A DNA stretch of 42,405 nucleotides from Isosphaeraceae bacterium (GCA_021324445.1 JAJPJC010000421.1:1-42405); one strand, 5' to 3'; positions 7,273-15,959 are shown, counted from the first letter of the stretch. Translations and numbers: made by a program. The notes: generated from the letters alone by a model not told the origin.

Positions 7273-10266
7273 GTGCGACATCTCGCCCCGGTCCTGCTGA
7301 TCCTGGCTTGTTTTGCGACCGTGTTCCTGAGCTGTTACGCACCCATCCTCTTCGGCGACCGCCAGTTCGGCTATCGCGACGGGGCCCATTATTACTATCC
7401 GCTCTATCAGCGGGTGCAGCAGGAATGGGCCGCGGGGCGATGGCCGCTCTGGGAGCCCGAGGAGAACGCGGGGATGCCGCTGCTGGGCAACCCGACGGCG
7501 GCCGTGCTTTATCCCGGCAAGCTCGTCTTCGCGGTCCTGCCCTACGCCTGGGGGATGCGGGTCTATGTCGTGGCCCATACCGCGCTGGCGTTCGCGACGA
7601 TGCTCGGCTTGATGAGGTCCTGGCAAGTCAGTGGAGTCGGCGCGGCGCTGGGCGCGCTGGCCTATGCCTTCGGCGCCCCGATTCTGTTCCAGCATTCGAA
7701 CGTGATCTACCTGGTGGGTGCGGCCTGGCTACCGCTGGGGGTCCGCGCGGTTGATCGCTGGGTTCGTCTGGGCCGGCGGCGGGGTCTGCTCGAGCTGGCG
7801 ATGGTTCTGGCGATGCAGGTGCTCGGCGGAGACCCCCAGTCGGCCTACCTCCTGGGCTGGTCGGCCCTCGCCTACGCCGCGGGGATCGCCTGGAGTCGCG
7901 CCCGCGCGGTCGGGCGCGCCGTGCCGGCGGCCGGCACCGCGCGCTGGGCCCGATCCCGACTGGCGGGGTTGGTCCCGCTCGCCCTGATCGGGCTGCTGAT
8001 CGCGATCTTGGCGACGGTCGCCCTGGCGCAGTGGCTGCCGCGGAAGCGCCCGCCCGGTATCCCACCGATGCCGCTGCCCTGGATGGCCTGGGTGCCGTCG
8101 GGGGTGATGGCGGCCTGGGGATTGGCCGGCCTGGGGTTCGTCGCCTTCTGGACCCGGCGCGGCTGGCGGTTCCCGCTGGGCATCGCCGTGCTCGGCCTGG
8201 TCCTCGCGGCCGGGCTGGCGATCCTGCTCAGTGCCGCTCAGCTCGGGCCGGTCTTCGAGTACACGAGGCTGACGGCCCGCGCCGCCGGTGGGGGCGCGCA
8301 CGACCTCTACCCGTTCAGCATCGAGCCGATCCGCCTGGTCGAGCTGGCCTGGCCCAATGTGCTGGGTGTCGAGTTCGGGGGGAATACCTACTGGCGCGAG
8401 GCCGTGCGGCTGCCGTGGCCCCGGCCCGGGGTCTGGGCGCCGTCGCTGTACATGGGGGGGCTGACCCTGGTGCTGGCCGGCGGTGCCCTGGCGAGCCGGC
8501 GCGGCCCGCCCTGGCGGGCCTGGCTGGCGACGATCGTGGTGGTGAGCCTGCTGGCCAGCCTGGGTCAATTCACCAGCCCGATCCTCGCCGTGCGGGCCCT
8601 GGCCGCGGTCACGCCCTGGCCGGCGCTGCGGGAGCTGGTCCGCGACATCGGGCCGCTCGAGCCGCTCCAGACCCCGCCGATCCGCCGCGATGGTTATCTC
8701 CGCGACGGCGATGGCAGCCTGTACTGGTGGCTGGCGACGCTCTTACCGGGGTTCCGGCAGTTCCGCTTCCCGGCCAAGCTCTTCACCTTCACGGCGATGG
8801 GACTGGCGGCCCTGGCGGGGCTGGGCTGGGACGCACTCCGCGCCGGACGCTGCCGCCCCATCGCCGCGATGTTCGCGGCGGGCCTGCTCCTGAGCCTGGC
8901 CGTCCTTGCCGGGGTCTGGACCCAGCGGCCGGCCATCCTGCATGCGTTTGAACGGCCCCTCGTCCCCTCGATGTTCGGCCCGCTCGATGCCGAGGGCGCC
9001 TTCCGGGCGCTCCGCGGCAGCCTGGCCCAGGCCGCACTCGTCGCGGGCCTCGGGCTGGTGGTGGTTGCCCTGGTGCGGACTCATCCCGGGTGGGCCGCCG
9101 CCCTCGTCCTGGCGGTGATGACGGCCGACCTCGCCGTGGCCAACGCCCGATACGTGGTGACCGTCCCGCAGGCCGTGCTCGAATCCCAGCCGGAGGTGCT
9201 GCGAATGATCGCCGGGCAGGAGCGCGGGAGACCCGCAACGGGTCCGTTCCGCATCCACCGCATGCCGGCCTGGCACCCGTCCGTGTTCACGACCACGCCC
9301 GCGGCCGACCGGGCGCGCGAGATCCTCGCCTGGGAACGCGCGACCCTTCAGCCGAAATTCGGGGTCCCGCTCGGCGTGGAGTACACCCATACCTTCGGAG
9401 TTGGCCAGCTTTATGACTACGACTGGTTCTTCGACGGGATTCCCCTGCCCATCCGCACCCGCGAGGCCGCCGAGCTCCTGGGTGTTCCCCTCGGGCAGGA
9501 GATCCTCTACTTCCCCCGCCGGTCCTTCGACCTGTGGAACACCCGGTACTTCGTCCTCCCCACGTATCCGCACGGGTGGCGCGACCCGTATCGCGCCTAT
9601 GCCTCGTTCTTGCTGGGGACCGACCCAATCGACCTCAAGCCTGGAGACCCAGACCAGATCCCGCCTGACCTGCAAATCCGGCGCAACCGGAACGCGGCGC
9701 CCCGGGCCTGGGTGGTCCACGACGCGCGCTTTGTCGCAACCACGTCCGAGACCTCGAGGGATGCGCGGAATCGCGCCCTGCTGGAGATGATCTATGCCGG
9801 CGACCCGATCTGGCACGACCCGAGGAGGCTGGTCTTCGATCCGCGCATCTTCGCCTGGGCCGACCACGACGATGAGAGGGAACTGCGCCCCTATCTCTCG
9901 GGCCAACCGCCGCGACCGAGCGAAACCGTCACGGTGAGGTATCCGACCCCCCAGCGCGCCGAACTCGAGGTGACGCTGGAGTCGCCCGGCCTGGTGATCC
10001 TGGCGGACCTGTATTATCCCGGCTGGATGTTGACAATCGACGGCCGGCCGGCGCCGATCTACAAGGTCAACCGCCTGATGCGGGGGGCGGCCCTGGCGGC
10101 GGGGAGGCATCGGCTCGTCTACACGTATTCGCCCCGATCATTCCAGGTCGGACTGGTGGTGTCAATCCTCGGGATGGTGGTCTTCGTCCTGCTGGCCGTC
10201 GCCTGCGTCCTGCGGCCGATCGATCCGGTGGTCGGCGCGCACGATCCGGTCGCCTTGCCAGGTTAG
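7273..10266 (+). CDS. YfhO-like large integral membrane protein
   Basis: The protein has 997 aa from the GTG at 7273, which has GAGAGG 6 bp upstream. The longer frame from ATG 7225 would start inside a tandem repeat and is less likely. The N-terminal two thirds carry about a dozen membrane helices. The first extracytoplasmic loop holds FGYRDGAHYYYPLYQRVQQEW and WEPEENAGMPLLGNPTAA, a pattern of YfhO and related GT-C-type glycosyltransferases (acidic residue near the first helix). A soluble domain with RYFVLPTYPHGWRDPY and a beta-rich segment (VILADLYYPGWMLTIDG) precede a last helix at the C-terminus. YfhO proteins are thought to glycosylate cell-envelope polymers with lipid-linked sugars; the substrate here is unknown. 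Confidence 0.75.
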   Translation: MRHLAPVLLILACFATVFLSCYAPILFGDRQFGYRDGAHYYYPLYQRVQQEWAAGRWPLWEPEENAGMPLLGNPTAAVLYPGKLVFAVLPYAWGMRVYVVAHTALAFATMLGLMRSWQVSGVGAALGALAYAFGAPILFQHSNVIYLVGAAWLPLGVRAVDRWVRLGRRRGLLELAMVLAMQVLGGDPQSAYLLGWSALAYAAGIAWSRARAVGRAVPAAGTARWARSRLAGLVPLALIGLLIAILATVALAQWLPRKRPPGIPPMPLPWMAWVPSGVMAAWGLAGLGFVAFWTRRGWRFPLGIAVLGLVLAAGLAILLSAAQLGPVFEYTRLTARAAGGGAHDLYPFSIEPIRLVELAWPNVLGVEFGGNTYWREAVRLPWPRPGVWAPSLYMGGLTLVLAGGALASRRGPPWRAWLATIVVVSLLASLGQFTSPILAVRALAAVTPWPALRELVRDIGPLEPLQTPPIRRDGYLRDGDGSLYWWLATLLPGFRQFRFPAKLFTFTAMGLAALAGLGWDALRAGRCRPIAAMFAAGLLLSLAVLAGVWTQRPAILHAFERPLVPSMFGPLDAEGAFRALRGSLAQAALVAGLGLVVVALVRTHPGWAAALVLAVMTADLAVANARYVVTVPQAVLESQPEVLRMIAGQERGRPATGPFRIHRMPAWHPSVFTTTPAADRAREILAWERATLQPKFGVPLGVEYTHTFGVGQLYDYDWFFDGIPLPIRTREAAELLGVPLGQEILYFPRRSFDLWNTRYFVLPTYPHGWRDPYRAYASFLLGTDPIDLKPGDPDQIPPDLQIRRNRNAAPRAWVVHDARFVATTSETSRDARNRALLEMIYAGDPIWHDPRRLVFDPRIFAWADHDDERELRPYLSGQPPRPSETVTVRYPTPQRAELEVTLESPGLVILADLYYPGWMLTIDGRPAPIYKVNRLMRGAALAAGRHRLVYTYSPRSFQVGLVVSILGMVVFVLLAVACVLRPIDPVVGAHDPVALPG

Positions 10267-10267
10267 T

Positions 10268-10300
10268 CCGCCGAGGGCGCGGGCCTCAATCGCTCGGCGG
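10268..10300. terminator. Possible shared terminator hairpin between convergent genes
   Basis: CCGCCGAG at 10268-10275 pairs with CTCGGCGG at 10293-10300, giving an 8-bp GC-rich stem. It lies between the YfhO-like stop and the 3' end of the first TatA gene. No U-tract follows, so this is tentative. Confidence 0.3.
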
Positions 10301-10639
10301 CGGCGGATACTCCATCTGGGGAGTCGGTGCGGCCGCGGGGGCCGAGGCCGTTCCCGCGCTGGAGGCCGTACCGGGGAGCTCGAACTTCGGGACGGAGGCG
10401 TCCGAATAGGCCGAGCCGCCCGAGGCGGATTCCTCCGCGCGGTAGGACGAGCCGTAGCTCGAAGAGTGCCGGCTGCTGGTCGACGAATCGAACTCGTCAC
10501 CGACGCCGTTGAGCCCCTTCTTGAATTCGACGATGCCGCGGCCCAGCGAGCGGCCCACCTCGGGGAGCCGCTTGCCGAAGAGCAGCACCGCGATCCCCAT
10601 GATGAACATCAGCTCCATCGGGCCCAGGTTGGGAAACAT
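10286..10639 (-). CDS. TatA/TatE-family twin-arginine translocase subunit, long form
   Basis: The protein has 117 aa. It has the TatA layout: a short periplasmic N-terminus (MFPNLGPMEL), one membrane helix (LMFIMGIAVLLF), the hinge FGKRLPEVGRSLG and an amphipathic helix IVEFKKGLNGV. A Ser/Tyr- and then Ala/Pro-rich tail of ~60 residues follows, ending YPPPPSD. TatA oligomers form the translocation element of the Tat pathway for folded proteins. It is the last of three TatA-type genes on this strand. The FGxxLPEVxRSLG hinge is closer to canonical TatA than in its two neighbours, which read FGNRLPSVMRSLG. No tatC is in the window. Confidence 0.9.
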   Translation of the reverse strand: MFPNLGPMELMFIMGIAVLLFGKRLPEVGRSLGRGIVEFKKGLNGVGDEFDSSTSSRHSSSYGSSYRAEESASGGSAYSDASVPKFELPGTASSAGTASAPAAAPTPQMEYPPPPSD

Positions 10640-10685
10640 GTCTTCAACTCCGCTCCAGGGAAAGCTTTCGGTGAAAGAACCGAGC

Positions 10686-10904
10686 TCAGGGATTGGGCCG
10701 GTCCGGCGGTGACTTCTTGTCGGCGGTCACCGCCTGGTCCAGGTCGTCCTCGATCCCCGAGACGCCTTTCTTGAACTCGGTGACGCTCTTGCCCAGCGAC
10801 CGCATGACGCTGGGCAGGCGGTTGCCGAAGAACAGCAGGCAGATGCCGGCCACCACGACCAGCTCCATCGGACCTAAATTGGGCAGGAACGCATACGGCA
10901 TCAT
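10686..10904 (-). CDS. TatA/TatE-family protein, second copy
   Basis: The protein has 72 aa from the double ATG at 10904, with AGAAGGA upstream; the open frame to 10940 is probably not translated. It begins MMPYAFLPNLGPMEL, then one membrane helix VVVAGICLLFFG, the hinge NRLPSVMRSLG and the amphipathic helix KSVTEFKKGVSG, and a short charged tail. It is nearly identical in its core to the upstream neighbour at 10986, at both protein and DNA level, so the two are a recent tandem duplication. It lies 46 bp upstream of the long TatA gene. Confidence 0.88.
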   Translation of the reverse strand: MMPYAFLPNLGPMELVVVAGICLLFFGNRLPSVMRSLGKSVTEFKKGVSGIEDDLDQAVTADKKSPPDRPNP

Positions 10905-10985
10905 GGGCGGGTTCCTTCTGTCAAAGGGATGACGGTCCAACGCGGGACACGCCAGGCGGAACGTGGCTGGAAACGATCAGAATAC

Positions 10986-11174
10986 TCAGGGAATCGCGGG
11001 TGGGCCGTTCGGGTCGCCGTCGTCGCGCATCCCTTTCTTGAACTCGGTGACGCCCTGCCCCAGCGACCGCATGACGCTGGGCAGACGGTTGCCGAAGAAC
11101 AGCAGGCAAATGCCGGCCACGATGACCAGCTCCATCGGACCGAGATTGGGCAGAAAGAATCCCTGCGGCATCAT
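10986..11174 (-). CDS. TatA/TatE-family protein, third copy
   Basis: The protein has 62 aa and starts at a double ATG (MMPQGFFLPNLGPMEL) with GAGGAG 8 bp upstream. The membrane helix VIVAGICLLFFG, the hinge NRLPSVMRSLG and the helix QGVTEFKKGM match the copy at 10686 almost residue for residue. The tail is only about 14 residues (DDGDPNGPPAIP). As a TatA family member it should insert with its N-terminus out and take part in Tat export. Whether the three copies have separate roles (TatA, TatB-like or TatE-like) cannot be told from sequence alone. Confidence 0.88.
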   Translation of the reverse strand: MMPQGFFLPNLGPMELVIVAGICLLFFGNRLPSVMRSLGQGVTEFKKGMRDDGDPNGPPAIP

Positions 11175-11258
11175 GGGTGGTCTCCTCGCGTGCAGTCACC
11201 GCCCCGAAGGGGAGTCGCTTTGGCTCCAACCCGATTCCCAGGCAGGACGCGGCCGTTC

Positions 11259-11594
11259 TCAGTGCGTCAGACCAGGCCCCGCGCCGTGGAGGATCAGCAG
11301 CCGCGTGACGATCCAGGCGGCCACACCGGTCGCGGCCACGATGGTCAGGAACCAGAAGACGCGGTTGTCCTCCAGGGTGAGCCGCCGGGGGCGTGCCGGC
11401 GGGCCGGGAGATGAGGTTGCGGCGGCTGGGTCCACGGCGGCGGCTCGCAGGCCGGCCGGCCGCCGCGACCTGCGCCGCACTGGTGCGATCCAGGGCCAGA
11501 TGGTCTGAAATTGCCGGCTCTTGATGACCCCCGATCGGCCATACAGCGCCAGCACGACCACCGCCAGGAAGGCGAGCTCCTTCAAGCCGATCAT
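11259..11594 (-). CDS. Small two-helix membrane protein, TatA-like at its N-terminus
   Basis: The protein has 111 aa with GAGGG upstream of its ATG. It begins MIGLKELAFLAVVVLALYGRSGV, which recalls a TatA N-terminus (G-x-x-E-L, membrane helix, then a short basic segment), but lacks the FG-x-x-LP hinge. A basic, Pro/Ala-rich linker follows, then a second membrane helix VFWFLTIVAATGVAAWIVTRLLIL close to the C-terminus. It is the first gene of the minus-strand run that continues with three TatA genes, so a role connected with export is plausible. No established family was recognised. Confidence 0.6.
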   Translation of the reverse strand: MIGLKELAFLAVVVLALYGRSGVIKSRQFQTIWPWIAPVRRRSRRPAGLRAAAVDPAAATSSPGPPARPRRLTLEDNRVFWFLTIVAATGVAAWIVTRLLILHGAGPGLTH

Positions 11595-12013
11595 GGACTG
11601 CCCTCACCTCGACCGCGATTCCTCGACCGATTCCCCACTGTCGGTCGACGCGCGGCCCGGTTTCGCCGGTTTTCCGGCGCGACCGAGCACGCACCCGAAA
11701 CCGCCGGATGCGTCCCTGCCATTGTACGCGCGCCCCATGGCCACCGAGTAGAGTGCTCAGCGCGTCCGGCGACGGCCACGAAGCCGGAACGCACGCGCGG
11801 CGCACAGGGATCCCGGCGTTCGCATCGCACCAGGGAGCGGACTGTCTCCAGGAAGAAGGAGCGGCACGTGATACCACGGAGGGATTCGTCGAGCGAGGGG
11901 AGGGCCGACAGATCGGCACCAACCGCGGCCAGGGCGTCTCGACAGGGACGACGCGGGGCAGGATTTCCAGCTCTATGGTAACGTCCGGTCCGGACGTGTC
12001 AAACAAAAACAGA
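11595..12013. other. Gene-free stretch between the Tat run and tRNA-Leu
   Basis: No frame here looks coding. A short palindrome, ACGTCCG-GTC-CGGACGT, lies at 11981-11997, just downstream of the tRNA on its strand, with a TTTTTG tract between the tRNA and the palindrome. The order (U-tract before hairpin) is not that of a standard terminator. Confidence 0.45.
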
Positions 12014-12096
12014 TGGCCTCGGGGAGATTCGAACTCCCACGTCCTGTCGGACATCGGCTCCTAAGACCGACGCGTCTGCCATTCCGCCACGAGGCC
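12014..12096 (-). tRNA. tRNA-Leu (anticodon UAG)
   Basis: The minus strand folds as a tRNA: acceptor GGCCTCG pairs with CGAGGCC, the discriminator is A, and the T-arm GGAGTTCGAATCTCC is intact. The anticodon stem TCGGT/GCCGA holds the loop CTTAGGA, giving anticodon TAG, which reads CUN leucine codons. A long variable arm (TGTCCGACAGGACGTG) agrees with leucine. The 3' CCA is not encoded. Confidence 0.92.
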
Positions 12097-12118
12097 GGCG
12101 GGCGAGTTCCCCTTGGAA

Positions 12119-12180
12119 GCGATTTCAAAAGGGGGACTGGCTCCGAGTCTTCGAGGTGCCTGTCCCCCTTTTGAAATCGC
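12119..12180. repeat. Perfect 19-bp inverted repeat, 24-nt loop
   Basis: Arms at 12119-12137 (GCGATTTCAAAAGGGGGAC) and 12162-12180 are exact reverse complements. It sits between tRNA-Leu (-) and the FAD oxidoreductase (+), so upstream of both. The inner sequence GACTGGCTCCGAG...GGTGCCTGTCCCCC resembles REP-type intergenic repeats. It is unlikely to be a simple terminator for either gene. Confidence 0.8.
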
Positions 12181-12273
12181 CTGTTAGATCTTGCGCTGCC
12201 GGGCGTTGCAGCTTAAGATCAAGAACGATCCTAAACTCTTGACCCGGTCCTCGCCAAGAGGTTCACTTCGATC

Positions 12274-13980
12274 ATGGACCGTCGCCATTTCCTCGAGGGC
12301 TGCGGGGCGGGGCTGGCCGGGCTCCTGTCCGCTGGGGGCGGGCCGTCCCGCGGTGATCCGTTCGAACGGTTTCCGCGCGAGATCGCGCCGGACCTGGCGA
12401 TCCTCGGCGGCGGGCTGGGCGGCTGCGCCGCGGCGCTGGCGGCCCTGCGTGCCGGCCGCACGGTCGTCCTGACCGAGCCGACCGACTGGATCGGCGGCCA
12501 GCTCACGGCGCAGGCGGTGCCCCCCGACGAACACCCCTGGGTCGAGCAGTTCGGCATCAATGCATCTTATCGAGCCCTCCGCGACGGGATTCGCGGCTAT
12601 TACCGGCGCCACTACCCTCTGACGGCCGCGGCCCGGGCGGTCCGGCGGCTCAACCCCGGGAATGGGGGCGTCTCGCGGCTCTGCCACGAGCCGAGGGCGG
12701 CCCTGGCCGTGTTGACGGCCATGATGGCGCAGTATGCATCGAGCGGGCGGCTGCTGGTCTGGCTCGAGCACGAGCCGGTCCGGGCGGAGGTCCAGGGCGA
12801 TCGGGTGCGCGCGGTGGTGGTCCGCGACCGGCGGACGGGTCAGGAGCGGTCGCTGGTCGCTCCCTATTTCCTCGACGCGACCGAGCTGGGCGACCTGCTG
12901 CCGATGGCCGGCGTCGAGTTCATCACCGGCGCCGAGGCTCAGGCCCGTACCGGCGAGCCCCACGCCGCGGCGACGGCTCAGCCCGACAACCAGCAGGCGA
13001 TCACCTGCTGCTTCGCGGTCGAGTACCGCGACGGCCAGGACCACACCATCGACCAGCCCGCCGAGTACGACTTCTGGCGCGGATTCGTCCCCGCGCTGCG
13101 GCCCGCGTGGCCGGGCCGCCTCCTCGACCTGACCTATGCCAATCCGATCACGCTCCAGCCGGTGAACCGCGGCTTCGACCCGCGCGGCCCGGGGCGCGGA
13201 CTGTGGCTCTACCGCCGCATCCTCGACCCGCGCAACTTCCTCCCCGGGACCTATCCCGGCAGCGCGGGGGTGACCCTGGTCAACTGGCCGCAGAACGACT
13301 ACTGGCTCGGCCCGATCGTCGGCGCCGCCATCACGCCCGCCGAGGCCCGGCGGCAGGTCGAGCGGGCCAAGCAGCTCAGTCTCGCGCTGCTCTACTGGCT
13401 CCAGACCGAATGCCCGCGTCCCGACGGTAAGCTCGGCTGGAAGGGCCTGCGACTGCGGCCCGACCTGGTGGGGACCGAGGACGGCCTGGCCAAGGCGCCC
13501 TATATCCGCGAGTCGCGGCGGATCAAGGCCGAGTTCACCGTCCTGGAGCAGCACGTCGGTACGGAGACGCGGCGCAAAGTGCTCAAGGCGCAGGAAGTAC
13601 AAGCCGAGCCCTTCGCCGACAGCATCGGGGTCGGCAGCTACCGGATCGACCTGCATCCCAGCACTGGCGGCGACAACTACATCGACATCAGCTCGTTACC
13701 GTTCCAGGTCCCGCTGGGGGCCTTGATCCCGCGACGGGTCGAGAACCTGCTGCCCGCCTGCAAGAACCTGGGCACGACCCACATCACTAACGGCTGCTAT
13801 CGCCTCCACCCGGTCGAGTGGGCCATCGGCGAGGCCGCCGGCGCGCTGGCGGCGTTCTGCCTGGAGCAGAAAGAATCGCCCCGCTCGATCCGGAACACGC
13901 CCAAACGCCTGGCCGCGTTCCAGGCCCGACTGGTCAGCCAGGGGGTCGAGATCGCCTGGCCGCGTTTGTCGCCACGGTAG
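12274..13980 (+). CDS. FAD-dependent oxidoreductase with twin-arginine signal
   Basis: The protein has 568 aa. It opens MDRRHFLEGCGAGLAGLLSAGG, a Tat-type signal (RRHFL at 3-7, then a weakly hydrophobic region). The nucleotide-binding beta-alpha-beta unit is LAILGGGLGGCAAALAALRAG with GGGLGG at 45-50, followed by an acidic residue at the end of strand 2 (VVLTEP), as expected for FAD. TDWIGGQLTAQAVPPDEH and a later SLPFQVPLGALIPRRVENLLPACKNLG are typical of the FAD_oxidored family found in many planctomycetes, where substrates are mostly unknown. NNxGxT-like TNGCYRLHPVEWAIGEAAG near the C-terminus closes the FAD site. Export through the Tat system, three TatA genes of which lie just upstream, is inferred. 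Confidence 0.85.
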   Translation: MDRRHFLEGCGAGLAGLLSAGGGPSRGDPFERFPREIAPDLAILGGGLGGCAAALAALRAGRTVVLTEPTDWIGGQLTAQAVPPDEHPWVEQFGINASYRALRDGIRGYYRRHYPLTAAARAVRRLNPGNGGVSRLCHEPRAALAVLTAMMAQYASSGRLLVWLEHEPVRAEVQGDRVRAVVVRDRRTGQERSLVAPYFLDATELGDLLPMAGVEFITGAEAQARTGEPHAAATAQPDNQQAITCCFAVEYRDGQDHTIDQPAEYDFWRGFVPALRPAWPGRLLDLTYANPITLQPVNRGFDPRGPGRGLWLYRRILDPRNFLPGTYPGSAGVTLVNWPQNDYWLGPIVGAAITPAEARRQVERAKQLSLALLYWLQTECPRPDGKLGWKGLRLRPDLVGTEDGLAKAPYIRESRRIKAEFTVLEQHVGTETRRKVLKAQEVQAEPFADSIGVGSYRIDLHPSTGGDNYIDISSLPFQVPLGALIPRRVENLLPACKNLGTTHITNGCYRLHPVEWAIGEAAGALAAFCLEQKESPRSIRNTPKRLAAFQARLVSQGVEIAWPRLSPR

Positions 13981-14092
13981 GTCGCCCACCAGCAGCGACC
14001 GGCGTCGGTTCGGTGGCGTGGCAAGCCCACTCCCGGATACAATCAGAACAACGGTTCATCCGATCTCGCACTATGAGGAGAGGAGCTCCCAC

Positions 14093-14878
14093 ATGCCGAG
14101 CCCATTTCCCGGAATGGACCCCTACCTGGAGATCTCGGGCGATTGGCTCGATTTCCACTCACGGTTCATTAACGGCTGCGCCGATGCGATCGCGGATCAG
14201 CTCCCGGAGAACTACGTCGCACGTATCGATGAGCAGTTCCACATCCTCGAATCACCTCAAGACGTCGAGCGGCAGCGGTTGCCCGATGTCGCCATCGCCC
14301 AGACTTATCACTCGTCGGCGAAACCTGAGCGAGGGGGGGCAAGAGCGACACTCCAACCTGAGATCATCCCCCTTGTGACCACAATCCTTGAGGAAGTAAA
14401 AGAGCGATGGATCGAGATCCGCCGGAAACCGGACTGGACCCCGGTCACTGTTATCGAGCTTCTCTCCCCCACCAACAAACACGGCCAGGGATATAACGAC
14501 TATTTTTACAAGCGCGTATCCTTGATTGAACGGAGCATCCATCTTGTGGAACTGGACTTCTTGATCGAAGGCCGCGGACCGGCCATGGAGCGATCCCCAC
14601 GAGGGCATTATCATGCCTTCGTCTCACGCGCCGAGCGGCGTCCTCTGTCGGAGGTCTACTCCTGGTCGATCCGTGATCCCCTGCCGGTCATCCCGGTCCC
14701 CTTGAAGGCCCCGGATCCGGATATTCCTCTCGACCTCGCGGCGACCTTTGCCACGGTCTACAGGCGGGGACGGTACGAGCGATCGATCGACTACCAGGCA
14801 CCGCTGAGTCTGCCGCTCAGCGCCGAAGACCGCGCCTGGGCCGAGGCCCTGGCCGCCCAGCCCCGCGGGGCGCGGTAA
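14093..14878 (+). CDS. DUF4058 family protein
   Basis: The protein has 261 aa from the ATG at 14093, which has GAGGAGAGGAG just upstream; the open frame extends back to 14018 without a ribosome site. It starts MPSPFPGMDPYLE, the hallmark of DUF4058, followed by WLDFHSRFINGCADAI, LPENYVARIDEQ, ELLSPTNKHGQGYNDYFYKR and LVELDFLIEGRGP. The family is common in planctomycetes and cyanobacteria and has no proven function. The E-L-L-S-P-T-N-K and V-E-L-D-F segments resemble strand-borne acidic/Lys residues of restriction-like nucleases, but this link is my inference. A TACAAT at 14038-14043 may be a -10 box. Confidence 0.85.
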   Translation: MPSPFPGMDPYLEISGDWLDFHSRFINGCADAIADQLPENYVARIDEQFHILESPQDVERQRLPDVAIAQTYHSSAKPERGGARATLQPEIIPLVTTILEEVKERWIEIRRKPDWTPVTVIELLSPTNKHGQGYNDYFYKRVSLIERSIHLVELDFLIEGRGPAMERSPRGHYHAFVSRAERRPLSEVYSWSIRDPLPVIPVPLKAPDPDIPLDLAATFATVYRRGRYERSIDYQAPLSLPLSAEDRAWAEALAAQPRGAR

Positions 14879-15191
14879 GCCGCTTGGGGATGGATGGTGT
14901 CCCCATCCTAAACCCTTTGGAGGACTAGACTTGAGAGTATGGTGCCTCGTTCCATCCGCCGAATGATCACGCGATCCTGTTGTCAAGGTCGCGCCGAGGG
15001 CGGAAAATGGTAGATTGAGCGCACGGAACTCTCAGAAGAGGGGTTCGGAGCCGTCCGAGCCCGGTGGGTGCGATTGAGATGATTCGGGAGCCGGCGAGCG
15101 AGCCAGGGCGATCTGATGCCCTGATCGGGTCCGGGAATCTGGAATTTGGAATCCCGAGTTCGCAAGGAACGAGGGATGAGGAGGTTGGGCT
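14879..15191. other. Gene-free stretch between DUF4058 and Bax-inhibitor genes
   Basis: A weak hairpin (TGGGGA pairing with TCCCCA, about 14885-14905) directly follows the DUF4058 stop and may help end that transcript. Nothing else is recognisable except the GAGGAGG ribosome site for the next gene at the right edge. Confidence 0.4.
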
Positions 15192-15959
15192 GTGGCTTCG
15201 AGCAATCCCGCATTTTCCCAAGAGATCTTCAAGGGGTACGATCAAGTCTACGGCGTGCCCCGCAGCACGACGATGACCGTGCAGGGGACGGTCGCCAAGA
15301 CGTTCTTGTTGCTGGCGATCTTGTCCGCGACGGCGCTTTGGGCCTGGAATACCACCGCCAGCGGCGAGTTCCCCATGGCGCTGCTGGGCATCTCGGCCAT
15401 CGGCGGCTTCATCGTGGCGATGATCACGATCTTCCGGCCCACGGCCGCGCCGTGGACCGCCCCGATCTACGCGGCGCTGGAAGGGACCTTCCTGGGGGCC
15501 TTGTCGCAGCTCATCGAGGCGAGCCTGGTGTTCCGCCGCGGCGAGATGTTTCACGGCATCGCCATGCAGGCGGTCATCCTGACTTGCGGCGTGCTCTTCT
15601 TCATGCTGTTCGTCTATCAGACGGGCCTGATCCGCGTGACCGAGAAACTCAAGGCGGGGATCGTCATGGCGACCGGCGCGCTCTGCCTGTTCTACCTGGT
15701 CACGATGCTGTTGAGCCTCTTCGGGGTGGGCATGCCGCTGGTCTTCAGCTCCAGCCCGTGGGGGATCGGCTTCAGCGTGCTGGTGGTCGGCCTGGCCGCG
15801 TTCAACCTGCTGCTGGACTTCGACTTCATCGAGCAGGGAGCGTATTACCAGGCGCCGAAGTCCATGGAGTGGTACGGCGCCTTCGGCCTGATCGTCACCC
15901 TGGTGTGGTTGTACCTGGAGATCCTCCGGCTGTTGCGCAAGCTCGCCGATCAGCGGTGA
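15192..15959 (+). CDS. Bax inhibitor-1/YccA family membrane protein
   Basis: The protein has 255 aa with a GTG start and GAGGAGG 7 bp upstream. Seven membrane segments are visible from about residue 35 to 250, starting TVAKTFLLLAILSATALWAW. The family features are PIYAALEGTFLGALSQ after the third helix and the C-terminal ...FNLLLDFDFIEQGAYYQAPKSMEWYGAFGLIVTLVWLYLEILRLL, with the paired Asp residues in the D-F-D-F segment that form the pH-sensing gate in characterised BI-1 proteins. BI-1/YccA proteins act as membrane calcium leak channels or as modulators of FtsH; which applies here is not known. It is convergent with the VWA gene across a long inverted repeat. Confidence 0.85.
   Translation: MASSNPAFSQEIFKGYDQVYGVPRSTTMTVQGTVAKTFLLLAILSATALWAWNTTASGEFPMALLGISAIGGFIVAMITIFRPTAAPWTAPIYAALEGTFLGALSQLIEASLVFRRGEMFHGIAMQAVILTCGVLFFMLFVYQTGLIRVTEKLKAGIVMATGALCLFYLVTMLLSLFGVGMPLVFSSSPWGIGFSVLVVGLAAFNLLLDFDFIEQGAYYQAPKSMEWYGAFGLIVTLVWLYLEILRLLRKLADQR

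Noticed and set aside
11981..11997. Short palindrome as terminator of tRNA-Leu
   Set aside because: The T-tract comes before, not after, the hairpin on the tRNA strand.
14018..14092. Extended N-terminus for the DUF4058 protein
   Set aside because: The family begins with M-P-S-P-F-P-G-M-D-P and this start has a strong ribosome site; the extension has neither.
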